64,000 bases of DNA from JANQOZ01 sp045106555 (GCA_045106555.1 JBGCET010000004.1:81774-145773); one strand, 5' to 3'. Counted from the stretch's first letter, positions 8,426 to 15,671 are shown. Translations and numbers: made by a program. Notes: generated from the sequence alone by a model not told the origin.

Positions 8426-9070
8426 TTGAGTCAATCACCGTTGGCAGAAACCCGGGTTTTGCCACTGTTTCCTACCTACGTCTGGTACGCAACGCTTGCC
8501 GACAGTGCCTGTGAGCCGATTAACAAGCAGATTCTTGAGCGACTCGGCGCGATGCAGTCTAAAAGCGACCGAAGCCGGCAACTGCTGCAGACGGGCCAAG
8601 ACATGCACCTGGACCCAGCCCTGAGCGGCCTTCTCCCATTCATCGACGGCGCGGCCCGAGGTGCGCTGGACTTCATGAAAATTCGCTACAGCGGATTTTC
8701 GATCACCGGTTGCTGGGCCAATCAATCGGAGTCTGGCCTTGGACATAAACCCCATTGCCATCCGAATAATTTTCTCAGTGGTGTTTACTACGTGGCAGTG
8801 CCGAAAGGTGGTGACAGCATCACTTTTCACGACCCCAGACCCCAGCCCAATGTCTTCATGCCGCCCACCACGGAACTGACCAACGACAACGCCGGAACGA
8901 TGACTATTGGTGTGAAAACCGGGACGCTTGTGGTGTTCCCGTCCTGGCTGCATCATTCTGTGGAACCTAACCAAGCTAACGCAACTCGCACCAGCATCGC
9001 ATTCAACATCATGTTTGACGATTTCGCCCAGGACATTAGTCCTCCCATGTGGCAGGGCAATTTGGCGTAA
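8426..9070 (+). CDS. Putative 2-oxoglutarate/Fe(II)-dependent oxygenase (TIGR02466-like)
   Basis: A 214-residue cupin-fold oxygenase. The iron ligands and 2-oxoglutarate site can be read in HKPHCHPNNFLSGVYYVAVP (first His motif), then LVVFPSWLHHSVEPN (distal His) and the arginine in TRTSIAFN. This layout matches the TIGR02466 group of uncharacterised oxygenases. An excellent Shine-Dalgarno, GGAGG at 8413-8417, stands eight bases before the TTG at 8426, so I prefer this start over the ATG at 8411, which the same GGAGG overlaps. The gene sits between two paralogous ten-cysteine exported proteins on the opposite strand. Whether it modifies them or another cytosolic substrate is unknown. Confidence 0.78.
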   Translation: MSQSPLAETRVLPLFPTYVWYATLADSACEPINKQILERLGAMQSKSDRSRQLLQTGQDMHLDPALSGLLPFIDGAARGALDFMKIRYSGFSITGCWANQSESGLGHKPHCHPNNFLSGVYYVAVPKGGDSITFHDPRPQPNVFMPPTTELTNDNAGTMTIGVKTGTLVVFPSWLHHSVEPNQANATRTSIAFNIMFDDFAQDISPPMWQGNLA

Positions 9071-9093
9071 GCCTCGCTTACGGTCGTTGTGGA

Positions 9094-9558
9094 CTATTCG
9101 CCGGGGTCGTCGCTGTCAGCCTTTTCCTTGGCGGCGCGACGGGCGGCTTTTTCCGCGGCTTTCGCCGCTTTGGCCTCAGCCTTCTGGCGTTTTTTTATTT
9201 CTTTGCTGTCCTCAATTATGCCGCCACAAGATTCAAAACACAGATCATAGGTATTGGTGCACACCTTGGTCTGCATGATTGGGCAGCGATCAGGCTTCAG
9301 ACAGTTGCCGCCGCGCTGGCGACAGTAATTGAACTGCCGAACCATCTGTTGGTAGACCGCTTTGCAATAGTCGTATTGATCCTTCGCGTGGGCCCGACAC
9401 TGCATCTTCGACACGTTGCATTGATCGGCACATTGACCCACCGCAGCATTGGGTTCGGTGTAGATTTTCTTAGCCTGAACACCAGTGCAGCACCAAACTC
9501 CTGCCAGCAGCGCGAACCACAGCGCCAGAGACAAACCTGATTTATGATGTCGAGACAT
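9094..9558 (-). CDS. Ten-cysteine exported protein with basic C-terminal tail
   Basis: A 154-residue secreted protein. Residues 1-29 form a signal peptide (SGLSLALWFALLAGVWCC, then TGVQA). The core carries ten cysteines spaced C-x3-C-x6-C-x10-C-x13-C-x6-C-x5-C-x7-C-x6-C-x3-C, closing with YDLCFESCGG. This is the same array as in the gene at 7939-8412, and the flanking residues (YxxP, QF, KPxRC) agree too. Unlike its paralogue it ends in a charged Lys/Ala/Arg/Glu-rich helix of about 40 residues (KEIKKRQKAEAKAAKAAEKA and on). I do not recognise the family. It is convergent with the oxygenase gene, 23 bp away. Disulphide-stabilised periplasmic structure is inferred. Confidence 0.75.
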   Translation of the reverse strand: MSRHHKSGLSLALWFALLAGVWCCTGVQAKKIYTEPNAAVGQCADQCNVSKMQCRAHAKDQYDYCKAVYQQMVRQFNYCRQRGGNCLKPDRCPIMQTKVCTNTYDLCFESCGGIIEDSKEIKKRQKAEAKAAKAAEKAARRAAKEKADSDDPGE

Positions 9559-9692
9559 GGCAAAACTCCTGACCGGTATCCCGTTATTTCACCACGCAGC
9601 CCGGGTTCTGTCACGCCGCCACCCACGCTAACCAACTGACAGGTCGCCTCGTCAAACCCCCATGAACGGTACAAACAGCCTCCGGAAACTCA

Positions 9693-10232
9693 GTGTCTGA
9701 CGCCGCCTGCGTAAAACAGGCCCAGGCCGGCGACCGAATGGCATTTCGGACCTTGGTGCTTGAACACTCTGAACCCATGCAGCGTTTGGCGCTGCGACTT
9801 ACTGGCAGTGAGGCGGCCGCTCAGGACGTCGTACAGGACGCCTGGATTAAGGCGCACCGGAATCTCGATCGCTTCGATGGGCGAGCCCGATTCGGCACTT
9901 GGATTCACCGTATCACCGTAAATACGGCACTGGACCATATGCGCAAGAACAAAAGCCGCCAGCGTTTCGAAGTGGAGGTTACAGGCGAAGAATTGCCTGC
10001 CGTGGTTGCCAGTGAAAGCTGCCCGGCAGAACGCGAAGACCTTATTACGAGAACGATGGCTGCACTGCAGAAACTCACGGATATGGAACGCAGCGCATTC
10101 ACCCTGCGCCATTTTGAGGGTCACTCAATTCGTGAGATCTGTGAACTGTTGGGCATTCGAAACAGCGCCTGTAAGCAGGCAATTTTTCGTGCCGTACACA
10201 AAATGCGTGAACACATGGAGGCGTTGGCTTAA
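9693..10232 (+). CDS. ECF RNA polymerase sigma factor
   Basis: A 179-residue group 4 sigma factor. Region 2 covers about residues 20-90, with AAQDVVQDAWIKAHRNL and RFGTWIHRITVNTALDHMRK. Region 4 covers about 120-175, with MERSAFTLRHFEGHSIREIC and NSACKQAIFRAVHKMRE. The start is GTG at 9693, with GGAA ten bases upstream. It is followed 21 bp downstream by a membrane-anchored anti-sigma candidate and then a secreted HEAT-repeat protein, forming a three-gene operon. The signal and regulon are unknown, but the arrangement points to an envelope-sensing sigma system. Confidence 0.9.
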   Translation: MSDAACVKQAQAGDRMAFRTLVLEHSEPMQRLALRLTGSEAAAQDVVQDAWIKAHRNLDRFDGRARFGTWIHRITVNTALDHMRKNKSRQRFEVEVTGEELPAVVASESCPAEREDLITRTMAALQKLTDMERSAFTLRHFEGHSIREICELLGIRNSACKQAIFRAVHKMREHMEALA

Positions 10233-10253
10233 TCAGCGCCTGGAGTGAACAAG

Positions 10254-11003
10254 ATGAACGAAAAGACCCCCGCTGAAATGAGCAACATCGAAGACATCGA
10301 TCTGCTGATGCTCTATTACGGTGAACACGACGACCCTGAACTTGCGGCAAAGGTTGCCGCCAGTGAGGCGCTATCGTTGCGCATGGAGGCTATGAGTCAG
10401 GATCTGGCCCACATCGAAAATGCGCCACTGCCCGAGCCCGACAGCGCCTATGCACAGAAGGTCTGGCAACAATTGGTGCCTGAACTAGACAATCCTCAAC
10501 CATCGCTCCCCTGGTACCAGAAGCTGTTGACGCCACGCTTTTCTTTGGCCGGCGCGGGCGCCGTGGTAGCAGCCGTGCTGTTTGCCTTTGTGATGGGCCA
10601 GAATATGGGTCAAAGACCTACTGAGTCGCTCTCTATGGACAGTCAGGCGCTGTTGGTTCAGGCACTCACCGGGCATTTGCAACAGGCTGAGCTGCTGTTA
10701 ACCGAGGTGGCCAATGCCAACCCGGAAGCCCAGTCCAGAGGAGCTTCAAATGTGTTGGCAGTCAGTACCGCGGCCCAACCGCTGTTGCGTGCCAATCGAC
10801 TATATCGGGTCACCAGCGGGTCGGATGTCAGTCCGCAGCTCAATCAGCTTTTGCTGGATATGGAGACCCTGCTGCTGCAGATAGCCAATGCCAGCAGCAA
10901 CGAGGAATTAGGCCCGGTGGCCGACTATGTTGATCGGGATCTGCTGTTTCGTGTACGCACGCTGCGCAACACGCTGTCGGAAGCGCAATCCCCCAGAATT
11001 TAA
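10254..11003 (+). CDS. Membrane anti-sigma factor candidate
   Basis: A 249-residue protein encoded directly after the ECF sigma gene. The N-terminal 90 residues are soluble and acidic (DIDLLMLYYGEHDDPELAAK), the position of an anti-sigma domain. A single transmembrane helix follows at about residues 98-118 (SLAGAGAVVAAVLFAFVM), then a periplasmic domain of about 130 residues with a long helical pattern. No HxxxCxxC zinc motif is present. I chose the ATG at 10254 because GGAG at 10242-10245 lies eight bases upstream; a GTG at 10245 overlaps that site. The role as anti-sigma factor follows from position and topology, not from a recognised motif. Confidence 0.72.
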   Translation: MNEKTPAEMSNIEDIDLLMLYYGEHDDPELAAKVAASEALSLRMEAMSQDLAHIENAPLPEPDSAYAQKVWQQLVPELDNPQPSLPWYQKLLTPRFSLAGAGAVVAAVLFAFVMGQNMGQRPTESLSMDSQALLVQALTGHLQQAELLLTEVANANPEAQSRGASNVLAVSTAAQPLLRANRLYRVTSGSDVSPQLNQLLLDMETLLLQIANASSNEELGPVADYVDRDLLFRVRTLRNTLSEAQSPRI

Positions 11004-11012
11004 GGACCGATG

Positions 11013-12701
11013 ATGAAAAGCATTTACGCAATCACCTTCCTGCTGCTGGCCATCACTCGGCCAGTCAATGCTCTCGACAGCCTTTACGAGCTTGGGCAAC
11101 AGGCCCTGCGAGACAAACAGTGGAGCACAGCGGTAGATCTGTTTGAGTCGGCTCAGGACCAGCGCGAACGGGTGGACGGCTCGCTATACTGGCGCGCCTA
11201 CGCGCTGAGCCAGATGGGCCGCACCCGGGAGGCAACCGGCGTTGCCAGACAGATGATTCGCCGGTTCCCTGACAGCACCTGGGCCGACGATGCCCAAGCG
11301 CTGCTTGACGAACTCGGAGAGAGCGTCGGGCATTCAGACCATGAGCAGCTGACGCTGTTTGCGCTAAGCCGCTTGATAGAACGGGATATCGATCGAGCAC
11401 TGCCGTTAATTGAAAAAATGCTGGCAGACAACCCATCACCAGAAACCCGCCGTCACCTGCTGTTTATTTTGGCTTCCAGCGAAACCGAACGCGGTAGTCA
11501 GCTGGTAATGGATATTGCCGTTTCCAGCTCAGAACCGGAACTGCAGATTCAGGCGATTCATCTATTGGGCGCAGGCTCCGGGGAATCGGCGCTGCCCAAG
11601 CTCGCCCAGATTTATCGCGCCAGCCGTTCCGATATGGTTCGCCGGGCGGTGATTGACGCCCATGTTGCTGCCGATGAGCCGGGTCAACTGATCAGTTTGA
11701 TCAAGGGTGAGTCGAACCCGGACCTTCAGCGTCACGCCATCGTCTCTCTGGGCGCCATGGGTCAGACCGACGCGCTGAAAACGATTTACGGCAATCTGTC
11801 TGGCACCCGGGAGCGGGCCGCAGTGCTGGAGGCGCTGGCAATCAGCGGCGATGTGTCGCAACTTGCGGGCATCATTGAATCGGAAACAGACCCTCAACTG
11901 CGGGTCACCTCGATTCGCAGCCTCGGTATTGCCGACGACCGCGATAGCGCAGAACTACTGGCCAAACTTGCTGAAACCGCCAGTAGCGACGAGGAAATGA
12001 GAGCGATCCTTGAAGCCGTAGTGATCATGGATGGCGGAGCAGATATCGTTTTGGCTGTCGCCCGCCGCAACACCAGCGCGGAAATTTCCCGCCAGGCCAT
12101 CCAGACTTTGGCCATTCTTGATGAGGGCGATGCTGTTGTCGCACTCTATGAAGAACTGAAAGGACAGTCGCCGGAAGTAGATCGGGCGATGCTGGAAGCA
12201 GTAATGATCATGGATTCGGGCAGTGAAATTGCCGCCGACATCGCTAGCACCAGCGCTGACGACACAACGGTTGCCATGGCTCTGCAAACCCTGGGCGTGA
12301 TGGATCAGTCCCATCGCATCGCCGAGCTTTACCCAACTCTGCGGTCGCCGGAGCTCAAGCGCGTCGCCCAGCAGTACATGCTGGTGGGCGAACAGCCTGA
12401 TGGCTTATTGAATATCCTGAGCACAGAAAACGATCCCGGGCTTCGAGCTGAAGCCATTCGCTCGCTGGCGGTGCTGGACATTGAGGCGGACGAAGAATTA
12501 CTGGGTATTTACCGCAGCGGCAATCACGAGGAAAAACAGGCGGTGATCGAGACTTGGATGATTCAGGAGTCTGAGGAAGTTGTTATCCAGGCGCTGGAGA
12601 CCGAAACCGACGCCCAGTTCAAGCGACGCCTTCTAGAGATACTGGTGGTGATGGACTCGGAAGCCGCCGACGAATACCTGTTTCAATGGATGGAACGCTG
12701 A
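11013..12701 (+). CDS. Exported TPR/HEAT-repeat protein
   Basis: A 562-residue protein, third gene of the sigma / anti-sigma operon. Residues 1-20 are a signal peptide (MKSIYAITFLLLAITRPVNA). Residues 22-90 form TPR-like helices (LGQQALRDKQWSTAVDLFES, LYWRAYALSQMGRTREA). From about residue 115 to the end there are some twelve HEAT-type helical pairs of about 31 residues. Phrases such as IQAIHLLGAGSGESALPKLA, HAIVSLGAMGQTDALK and EAIRSLAVLDIEADEELLG recur. AAGGA lies upstream of two adjacent ATG codons at 11010 and 11013; either may serve. It is probably a periplasmic scaffold, perhaps the sensor side of the sigma system; this is inference. Confidence 0.8.
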   Translation: MKSIYAITFLLLAITRPVNALDSLYELGQQALRDKQWSTAVDLFESAQDQRERVDGSLYWRAYALSQMGRTREATGVARQMIRRFPDSTWADDAQALLDELGESVGHSDHEQLTLFALSRLIERDIDRALPLIEKMLADNPSPETRRHLLFILASSETERGSQLVMDIAVSSSEPELQIQAIHLLGAGSGESALPKLAQIYRASRSDMVRRAVIDAHVAADEPGQLISLIKGESNPDLQRHAIVSLGAMGQTDALKTIYGNLSGTRERAAVLEALAISGDVSQLAGIIESETDPQLRVTSIRSLGIADDRDSAELLAKLAETASSDEEMRAILEAVVIMDGGADIVLAVARRNTSAEISRQAIQTLAILDEGDAVVALYEELKGQSPEVDRAMLEAVMIMDSGSEIAADIASTSADDTTVAMALQTLGVMDQSHRIAELYPTLRSPELKRVAQQYMLVGEQPDGLLNILSTENDPGLRAEAIRSLAVLDIEADEELLGIYRSGNHEEKQAVIETWMIQESEEVVIQALETETDAQFKRRLLEILVVMDSEAADEYLFQWMER

Positions 12702-12708
12702 CCTTGTC

Positions 12709-12738
12709 GGTATCCGACGTCTGCTGGCGTCGGATACC
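12709..12738. terminator. Perfect 11-bp inverted repeat between convergent genes
   Basis: GGTATCCGACG (12709-12719) and CGTCGGATACC (12728-12738) pair perfectly around an 8-base loop. It sits 7 bases after the HEAT-gene stop and 8 bases before the msrB stop on the other strand. It lacks a T-run on either side, so it could be a bidirectional pause or RNA-stabilising hairpin rather than a classical intrinsic terminator. Confidence 0.55.
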
Positions 12739-12746
12739 CAGTAGTG

Positions 12747-13316
12747 TTAAGCGGTTTGCGGGATGAACGTCAGAGCGACACCGTTGTTACAAAATCGTTT
12801 TCCAGTGGGTTCCGGCCCGTCGTCGAACACATGGCCCTGGTGACCCTCGCAGCGTGCGCAGTGATATTCCGTCCGAGGCCAAACCAATTTGAAATCCCGT
12901 TTGGTGGCTATGTGGCCAGGAATATGGGTGAAGTAGCTTGGCCAACCGGTGCCACTGTCATACTTCATTTCTGAGGTAAACAGAGGTAAGGAGCACCCAG
13001 CACAAGCAAACACCCCTGCGCGTTTTTCCACGTTGTAGGGATGGCTGCCTGCCCGTTCTGTGCCCTCTTTTCTCAGAACGGTGAAGGCCAAGTCTGAGTC
13101 CAGGCGCGCACGCCACTCGTCGGCATTCAACGTGACCTTTTCAAGGCTGAAGTTCAAGCCGTGATCAGCCGGCAGGAGCGATTCCCAGCGCTGGTTCATT
13201 GCGTCGATATCATTGTCTGTCATGGTAGTTCTCCGCTGACTGAGTGCCCAGCCACTCGCGCTGAGTGTTCCTGTGACGGCAAATGCAGTGCTGGCGATAA
13301 ATTGGCGACGATTCAT
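12747..13316 (-). CDS. msrB: Peptide-methionine (R)-S-oxide reductase, exported
   Basis: A 189-residue methionine sulfoxide reductase B, which repairs the R epimer of oxidised methionine in proteins. Two CxxC zinc pairs are visible (CAGC and CARC). The catalytic cysteine is in RFCNNGVALTF, a slight variant of the usual RxCxNSxxL pattern. Other signatures are SGTGWPSYF and HQGHVFDDGP. The start at 13316 gives MNRRQFIASTAFAVTGTLS, a twin-arginine-like signal (NRRQF), so the enzyme is probably exported to the periplasm. This start has AAGGA about eight bases upstream. Convergent with the HEAT-repeat gene. Confidence 0.9.
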   Translation of the reverse strand: MNRRQFIASTAFAVTGTLSASGWALSQRRTTMTDNDIDAMNQRWESLLPADHGLNFSLEKVTLNADEWRARLDSDLAFTVLRKEGTERAGSHPYNVEKRAGVFACAGCSLPLFTSEMKYDSGTGWPSYFTHIPGHIATKRDFKLVWPRTEYHCARCEGHQGHVFDDGPEPTGKRFCNNGVALTFIPQTA

Positions 13317-13430
13317 AATACTGTCCTTCCGTAGTCCGGCGTTATTACATAAGACCGGCAGCTTAGGCATTCCTTACAAACGAGGTTAGCTGGAGTGCCG
13401 TGAAAACGAAGTTAGTTCGCGCCCGGGAGT

Positions 13431-14330
13431 TCATTCGTCCAGCGACAGATGGCTGGTATCGATGCTTGGGGCGGGGGTGACTGACTGAGGGTCAAGGGCA
13501 CCTTCGCTTTCGGTTAAAGACAGATCACTGACGTCAATCTTCGGCGCCTGTGGCGGCTTAGACTCATCCACTGGTGACTCATCCACGGCCACGCTAAGTC
13601 CTGCAAGGTCCATTTCTACTGGAGGCGGCGGCTGCGCCTCGTCAAGCGTCGCGAAATCGTCACTGGCGCTGAGCTCGCTGGTATCCACATCCAGTCTTGG
13701 TGGCGCAGGCGTGTCGTCAACGATGCTGCCCTCATCGGCCAACTCAATGTCTGCCAGGTCAAAGGTCACAGCCGGCTGAGCGGCGGGCTCCACCAGCTGT
13801 ACACCCACAGGAGCCAGTTGCTTCCCCGCTGCCTCTGACTCTGTGGCGGGCGGGGGTTGTGATGGGGTTTGCGGCGTTAGTGGCTGATCAGGATCTGGCG
13901 TTGTCTTAACGGTAGCGAGGTCAGGCTGGGGCGCGGGGTCGCTGTCGTCCACCGCAAATACCGCTTTCCGGCCGGTTTCCCCCGCCGACGGATCGTCAAT
14001 CGCAAAGCTCGCCCGACCAACAGACTGAGCTGCGGGTGGCGACGCAACCTCAGGCGGCTCTGCAGGAGAGTCCATAATTTGCGCCTGGCGTTGGGTTTCT
14101 TCGCTGACCACCGACACCATCAATCCCGCTTTGCGCAGTGCCGCGCGATACTGGTCCGCCTGCTCCCTGGCCAGGCCCTTCTTCAGAATCTGGCGGCGGC
14201 CGTCAAACAGTTTCTCGATGCTCTCTACGTCGGTCTTGAACAGTCTTGCCAGGGTGGCCCGCGCCACTTGCTCGTCAACGCCTGGCACAATCCGGCCGCG
14301 AAACACTATTTGGTAGTCACTGGAGGGCAT
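13431..14330 (-). CDS. Uncharacterised protein with acidic C-terminal repeats
   Basis: A 299-residue protein. The first 75 residues form a compact domain (YQIVFRGRIVPGVDEQVARA, FDGRRQILKKGLAREQADQY) seen at the start of many uncharacterised gammaproteobacterial proteins. The rest is low-complexity, rich in Pro, Asp, Ser and Ala. Near the C-terminus five short repeats follow the pattern P-x-[IVLMF]-D-x-[SAT]-x-[LI]-S (VTFDLADIEL, RLDVDTSELS, EMDLAGLSV, KIDVSDLSL, SIDTSHLSL). Two FAxDDS-type repeats lie near residue 120. No signal peptide or membrane segment. It follows the DUF4404 gene with one base between, so they form an operon. Function unknown. Confidence 0.7.
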   Translation of the reverse strand: MPSSDYQIVFRGRIVPGVDEQVARATLARLFKTDVESIEKLFDGRRQILKKGLAREQADQYRAALRKAGLMVSVVSEETQRQAQIMDSPAEPPEVASPPAAQSVGRASFAIDDPSAGETGRKAVFAVDDSDPAPQPDLATVKTTPDPDQPLTPQTPSQPPPATESEAAGKQLAPVGVQLVEPAAQPAVTFDLADIELADEGSIVDDTPAPPRLDVDTSELSASDDFATLDEAQPPPPVEMDLAGLSVAVDESPVDESKPPQAPKIDVSDLSLTESEGALDPQSVTPAPSIDTSHLSLDE

Positions 14331-14331
14331 G

Positions 14332-14658
14332 TCAGATCCCGAGATTAGACAGCATGTTTATAAGGGTACGAACCGTAGCCATCGTGTCAGGGTGCTGTGC
14401 TTCCAGCGCGGTAGCCTCACGGCTGAGTTCATCAATCAGATGTTGCTGCACCCCCACCGTAGGTTCCGCTTGAGGCACGGATTCCGGTGTCGACTCTGAT
14501 CCTGTATCGGGCGCCGGCTCACGGCCACTGGCCCGGGCCTCAATGGCATCGATAAGTCGCGCCAGTTCGGACGCTTGCTGAGTATCCAGCGTGGTGGCAG
14601 CCAGTTCTCGGCGCAATGCTTCAAGCAACCCCAGCAGATCAGTTTTTGAGTTTTTCAT
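14332..14658 (-). CDS. DUF4404 family small protein
   Basis: A 108-residue soluble protein, mostly helical, with two conserved ends joined by a Pro/Glu/Ser linker. The N-terminal helix is LLGLLEALRRELAATTLD and the C-terminal part is HPDTMATVRTLINMLSNLGI, matching the DUF4404 pattern (paired helices, ending in LSNxGI). Biochemical role is unknown for the family. Its stop codon is separated from the next gene's ATG by a single base, so the two are co-transcribed. The upstream side faces the 467-bp region with DnaA boxes. Confidence 0.75.
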   Translation of the reverse strand: MKNSKTDLLGLLEALRRELAATTLDTQQASELARLIDAIEARASGREPAPDTGSESTPESVPQAEPTVGVQQHLIDELSREATALEAQHPDTMATVRTLINMLSNLGI

Positions 14659-14788
14659 AACACCGACAGTTTAGCAGCAGAGTGGTATCTCCAACGGTGA
14701 CAGTTAGCCCATTTTGTTAACGCCAGTTATTGGATACCCCGCGTAACTGATTATTCATAGACAGGTTTTCACTTTTTTCCACAATGCC

Positions 14789-14797
14789 TGTGGATAA
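14789..14797 (-). promoter_or_regulatory. Consensus DnaA box (TTATCCACA)
   Basis: TGTGGATAA on the plus strand is the reverse of the strong DnaA box TTATCCACA. It is framed by the arms TTTCCACAA (14776-14784) and TTGTGGAAA (14800-14808), which are themselves near-matches to a DnaA box. Confidence 0.55.
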
Positions 14798-14897
14798 CGT
14801 TGTGGAAATCGTGCCTTATTGCACCGTAAAAATTACGTCATGGCTGGTTCGGGGCCGCATTGGTCAATTTTTGCTCAATTGTTTTATCCCTTATTTA

Positions 14898-14920
14898 TCA
14901 GAGGCTTATAATATCTCTGA
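14898..14920 (+). promoter_or_regulatory. TATAAT inside an inverted repeat, possible promoter/operator
   Basis: A perfect -10 hexamer TATAAT (14907-14912) is embedded in TCAGAG-N11-CTCTGA (14898-14903 and 14915-14920). No clear -35 element is present 16-18 bases upstream, so the promoter may need an activator. No coding gene follows on the plus strand before the hairpin at 15064-15089. Confidence 0.35.
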
Positions 14921-14978
14921 AGAACGATATAGGGAGCCCGTAACACTTGTTACAGCTTTGTGACGGGCCAGATCCGGG

Positions 14979-14987
14979 TGTGCATAA
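14979..14987 (-). promoter_or_regulatory. Consensus DnaA box (TTATGCACA)
   Basis: TGTGCATAA on the plus strand is the reverse of TTATGCACA, matching TTATNCACA. It lies 190 bp from the first box, in the same orientation, across an AT-rich block. Confidence 0.5.
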
Positions 14988-15060
14988 GGTCAATCGGCAA
15001 ATCAGTCACTTACAACGCCCCGCAACCAGGCCGGGTAAATAAACAGGCAAAAAATGGCGT

Positions 15061-15089
15061 AAAAAAAGGGCGCCCGAGGACGCCCTTTT
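15061..15089 (-). terminator. Intrinsic terminator of ibpA
   Basis: AAAAGGGCG (15064-15072) and CGCCCTTTT (15081-15089) form a nine-base-pair stem with an 8-base loop. On the minus strand the stem is followed by a T-run (the A-run at 15061-15067). It starts about 36 bases after the ibpA stop. On the plus strand TTTT also follows, so it could end rightward transcription as well. Confidence 0.85.
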
Positions 15090-15125
15090 GATCTGGTCAA
15101 TGCCCGATTGGGCGGTTCTGTCGGC

Positions 15126-15584
15126 TTAAGCAGCCGCTGATTGCTTGCCTTCAATCAACGTCGAAGAACCCTCAATCTGAACCTTTTGAGGCTTCATGGC
15201 CTCCGGTACCTCTCGTACGAGATCGATGTGAAGCAAACCGTTTTCAAGCCGTGCACCATTCACGCGGACGTGATCGGCCAACTGAAAGCGTCGTTCAAAA
15301 TTCCGCTCGGCAATGCCGCGGTACAAAAACTCGCGTTTCTCTTCTCTACCCTTGCTGCCGCCAACCACGGTCAGGGTGTTTTGCTCTGAGGTAATGTCCA
15401 GGTCGTCCTCGGCAAATCCGGCCACCGCCATAGTTATGCGATATTGGTCGTCACCAGTGGACTCAATGTTGTAAGGGGGGAAACTGCCGCCCTGTTCTGC
15501 TCGGTTTGCGCTGTTAAGAAGGTTTGCCATTCGCTCAAAACCAATGGCGGACCGATACAGGGGGCTTAAATCAAACGTAGTCAT
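15126..15584 (-). CDS. ibpA: Hsp20 small heat shock protein, IbpA type
   Basis: A 152-residue alpha-crystallin-domain holdase that binds unfolding proteins in the cytosol and hands them to the DnaK/ClpB system. The N-terminus FDLSPLYRSAIGFERMANLL and the core NIESTGDDQYRITMAVAGF and YRGIAERNFERRFQLADHV follow E. coli IbpA closely, and GLLHIDLVREVPE gives the C-terminal strand. The C-terminal IxI-type anchor appears as VQIEGS. AGGAG lies six bases before the ATG. Regulation is unusually clear: a sigma32-type promoter at 15672-15700, an 80-base leader with three hairpins, the last hiding the ribosome site, and an intrinsic terminator downstream. Confidence 0.95.
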   Translation of the reverse strand: MTTFDLSPLYRSAIGFERMANLLNSANRAEQGGSFPPYNIESTGDDQYRITMAVAGFAEDDLDITSEQNTLTVVGGSKGREEKREFLYRGIAERNFERRFQLADHVRVNGARLENGLLHIDLVREVPEAMKPQKVQIEGSSTLIEGKQSAAA

Positions 15585-15665
15585 ACTATTCTCCTGAGAA
15601 GCAATAGGTTGTTAATGGTCCACAAAAGTGTGCGACCGTTTAGTGGCCCCTTACGGCGGCCACGC
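15585..15665 (-). ncRNA. ROSE-like RNA thermometer in the ibpA leader
   Basis: Three hairpins can be drawn on the minus strand. The first is GUGGCC / GGCCAC (15643-15663). The second is GGUC-CACA / UGUG-GACC with one bulged base (15617-15637). The third spans 15586-15607, where CUAUU pairs with AAUAG. In the last one UUGCU faces AGGAG, the Shine-Dalgarno, across a 4-base loop; this UUGCU opposite the SD is the hallmark of ROSE elements. Drawn by eye, not folded. Confidence 0.75.
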
Positions 15666-15671
15666 AATAAA

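Larger units (their letters stand above)
14659..15125. other. 467-bp intergenic region with DnaA boxes and an orphan promoter-like dyad
   Basis: No convincing gene is seen in either direction. The stretch holds two consensus DnaA boxes (14789-14797 and 14979-14987) and an inverted repeat TTTCCACAA / TTGTGGAAA (14776-14784 and 14800-14808) around the first. It also has an AT-rich block (14866-14915), a TATAAT inside a dyad (14907-14912), a palindrome GTAACACTTGTTAC (14940-14953) and the ibpA terminator at its right end. Confidence 0.7.

Noticed and set aside
14659..15125. Calling the DnaA-box region the chromosome origin.
   Set aside because: Only two perfect boxes, few GATC sites, and none of dnaA, dnaN, rpmH or gidA nearby; kept as a finding only.
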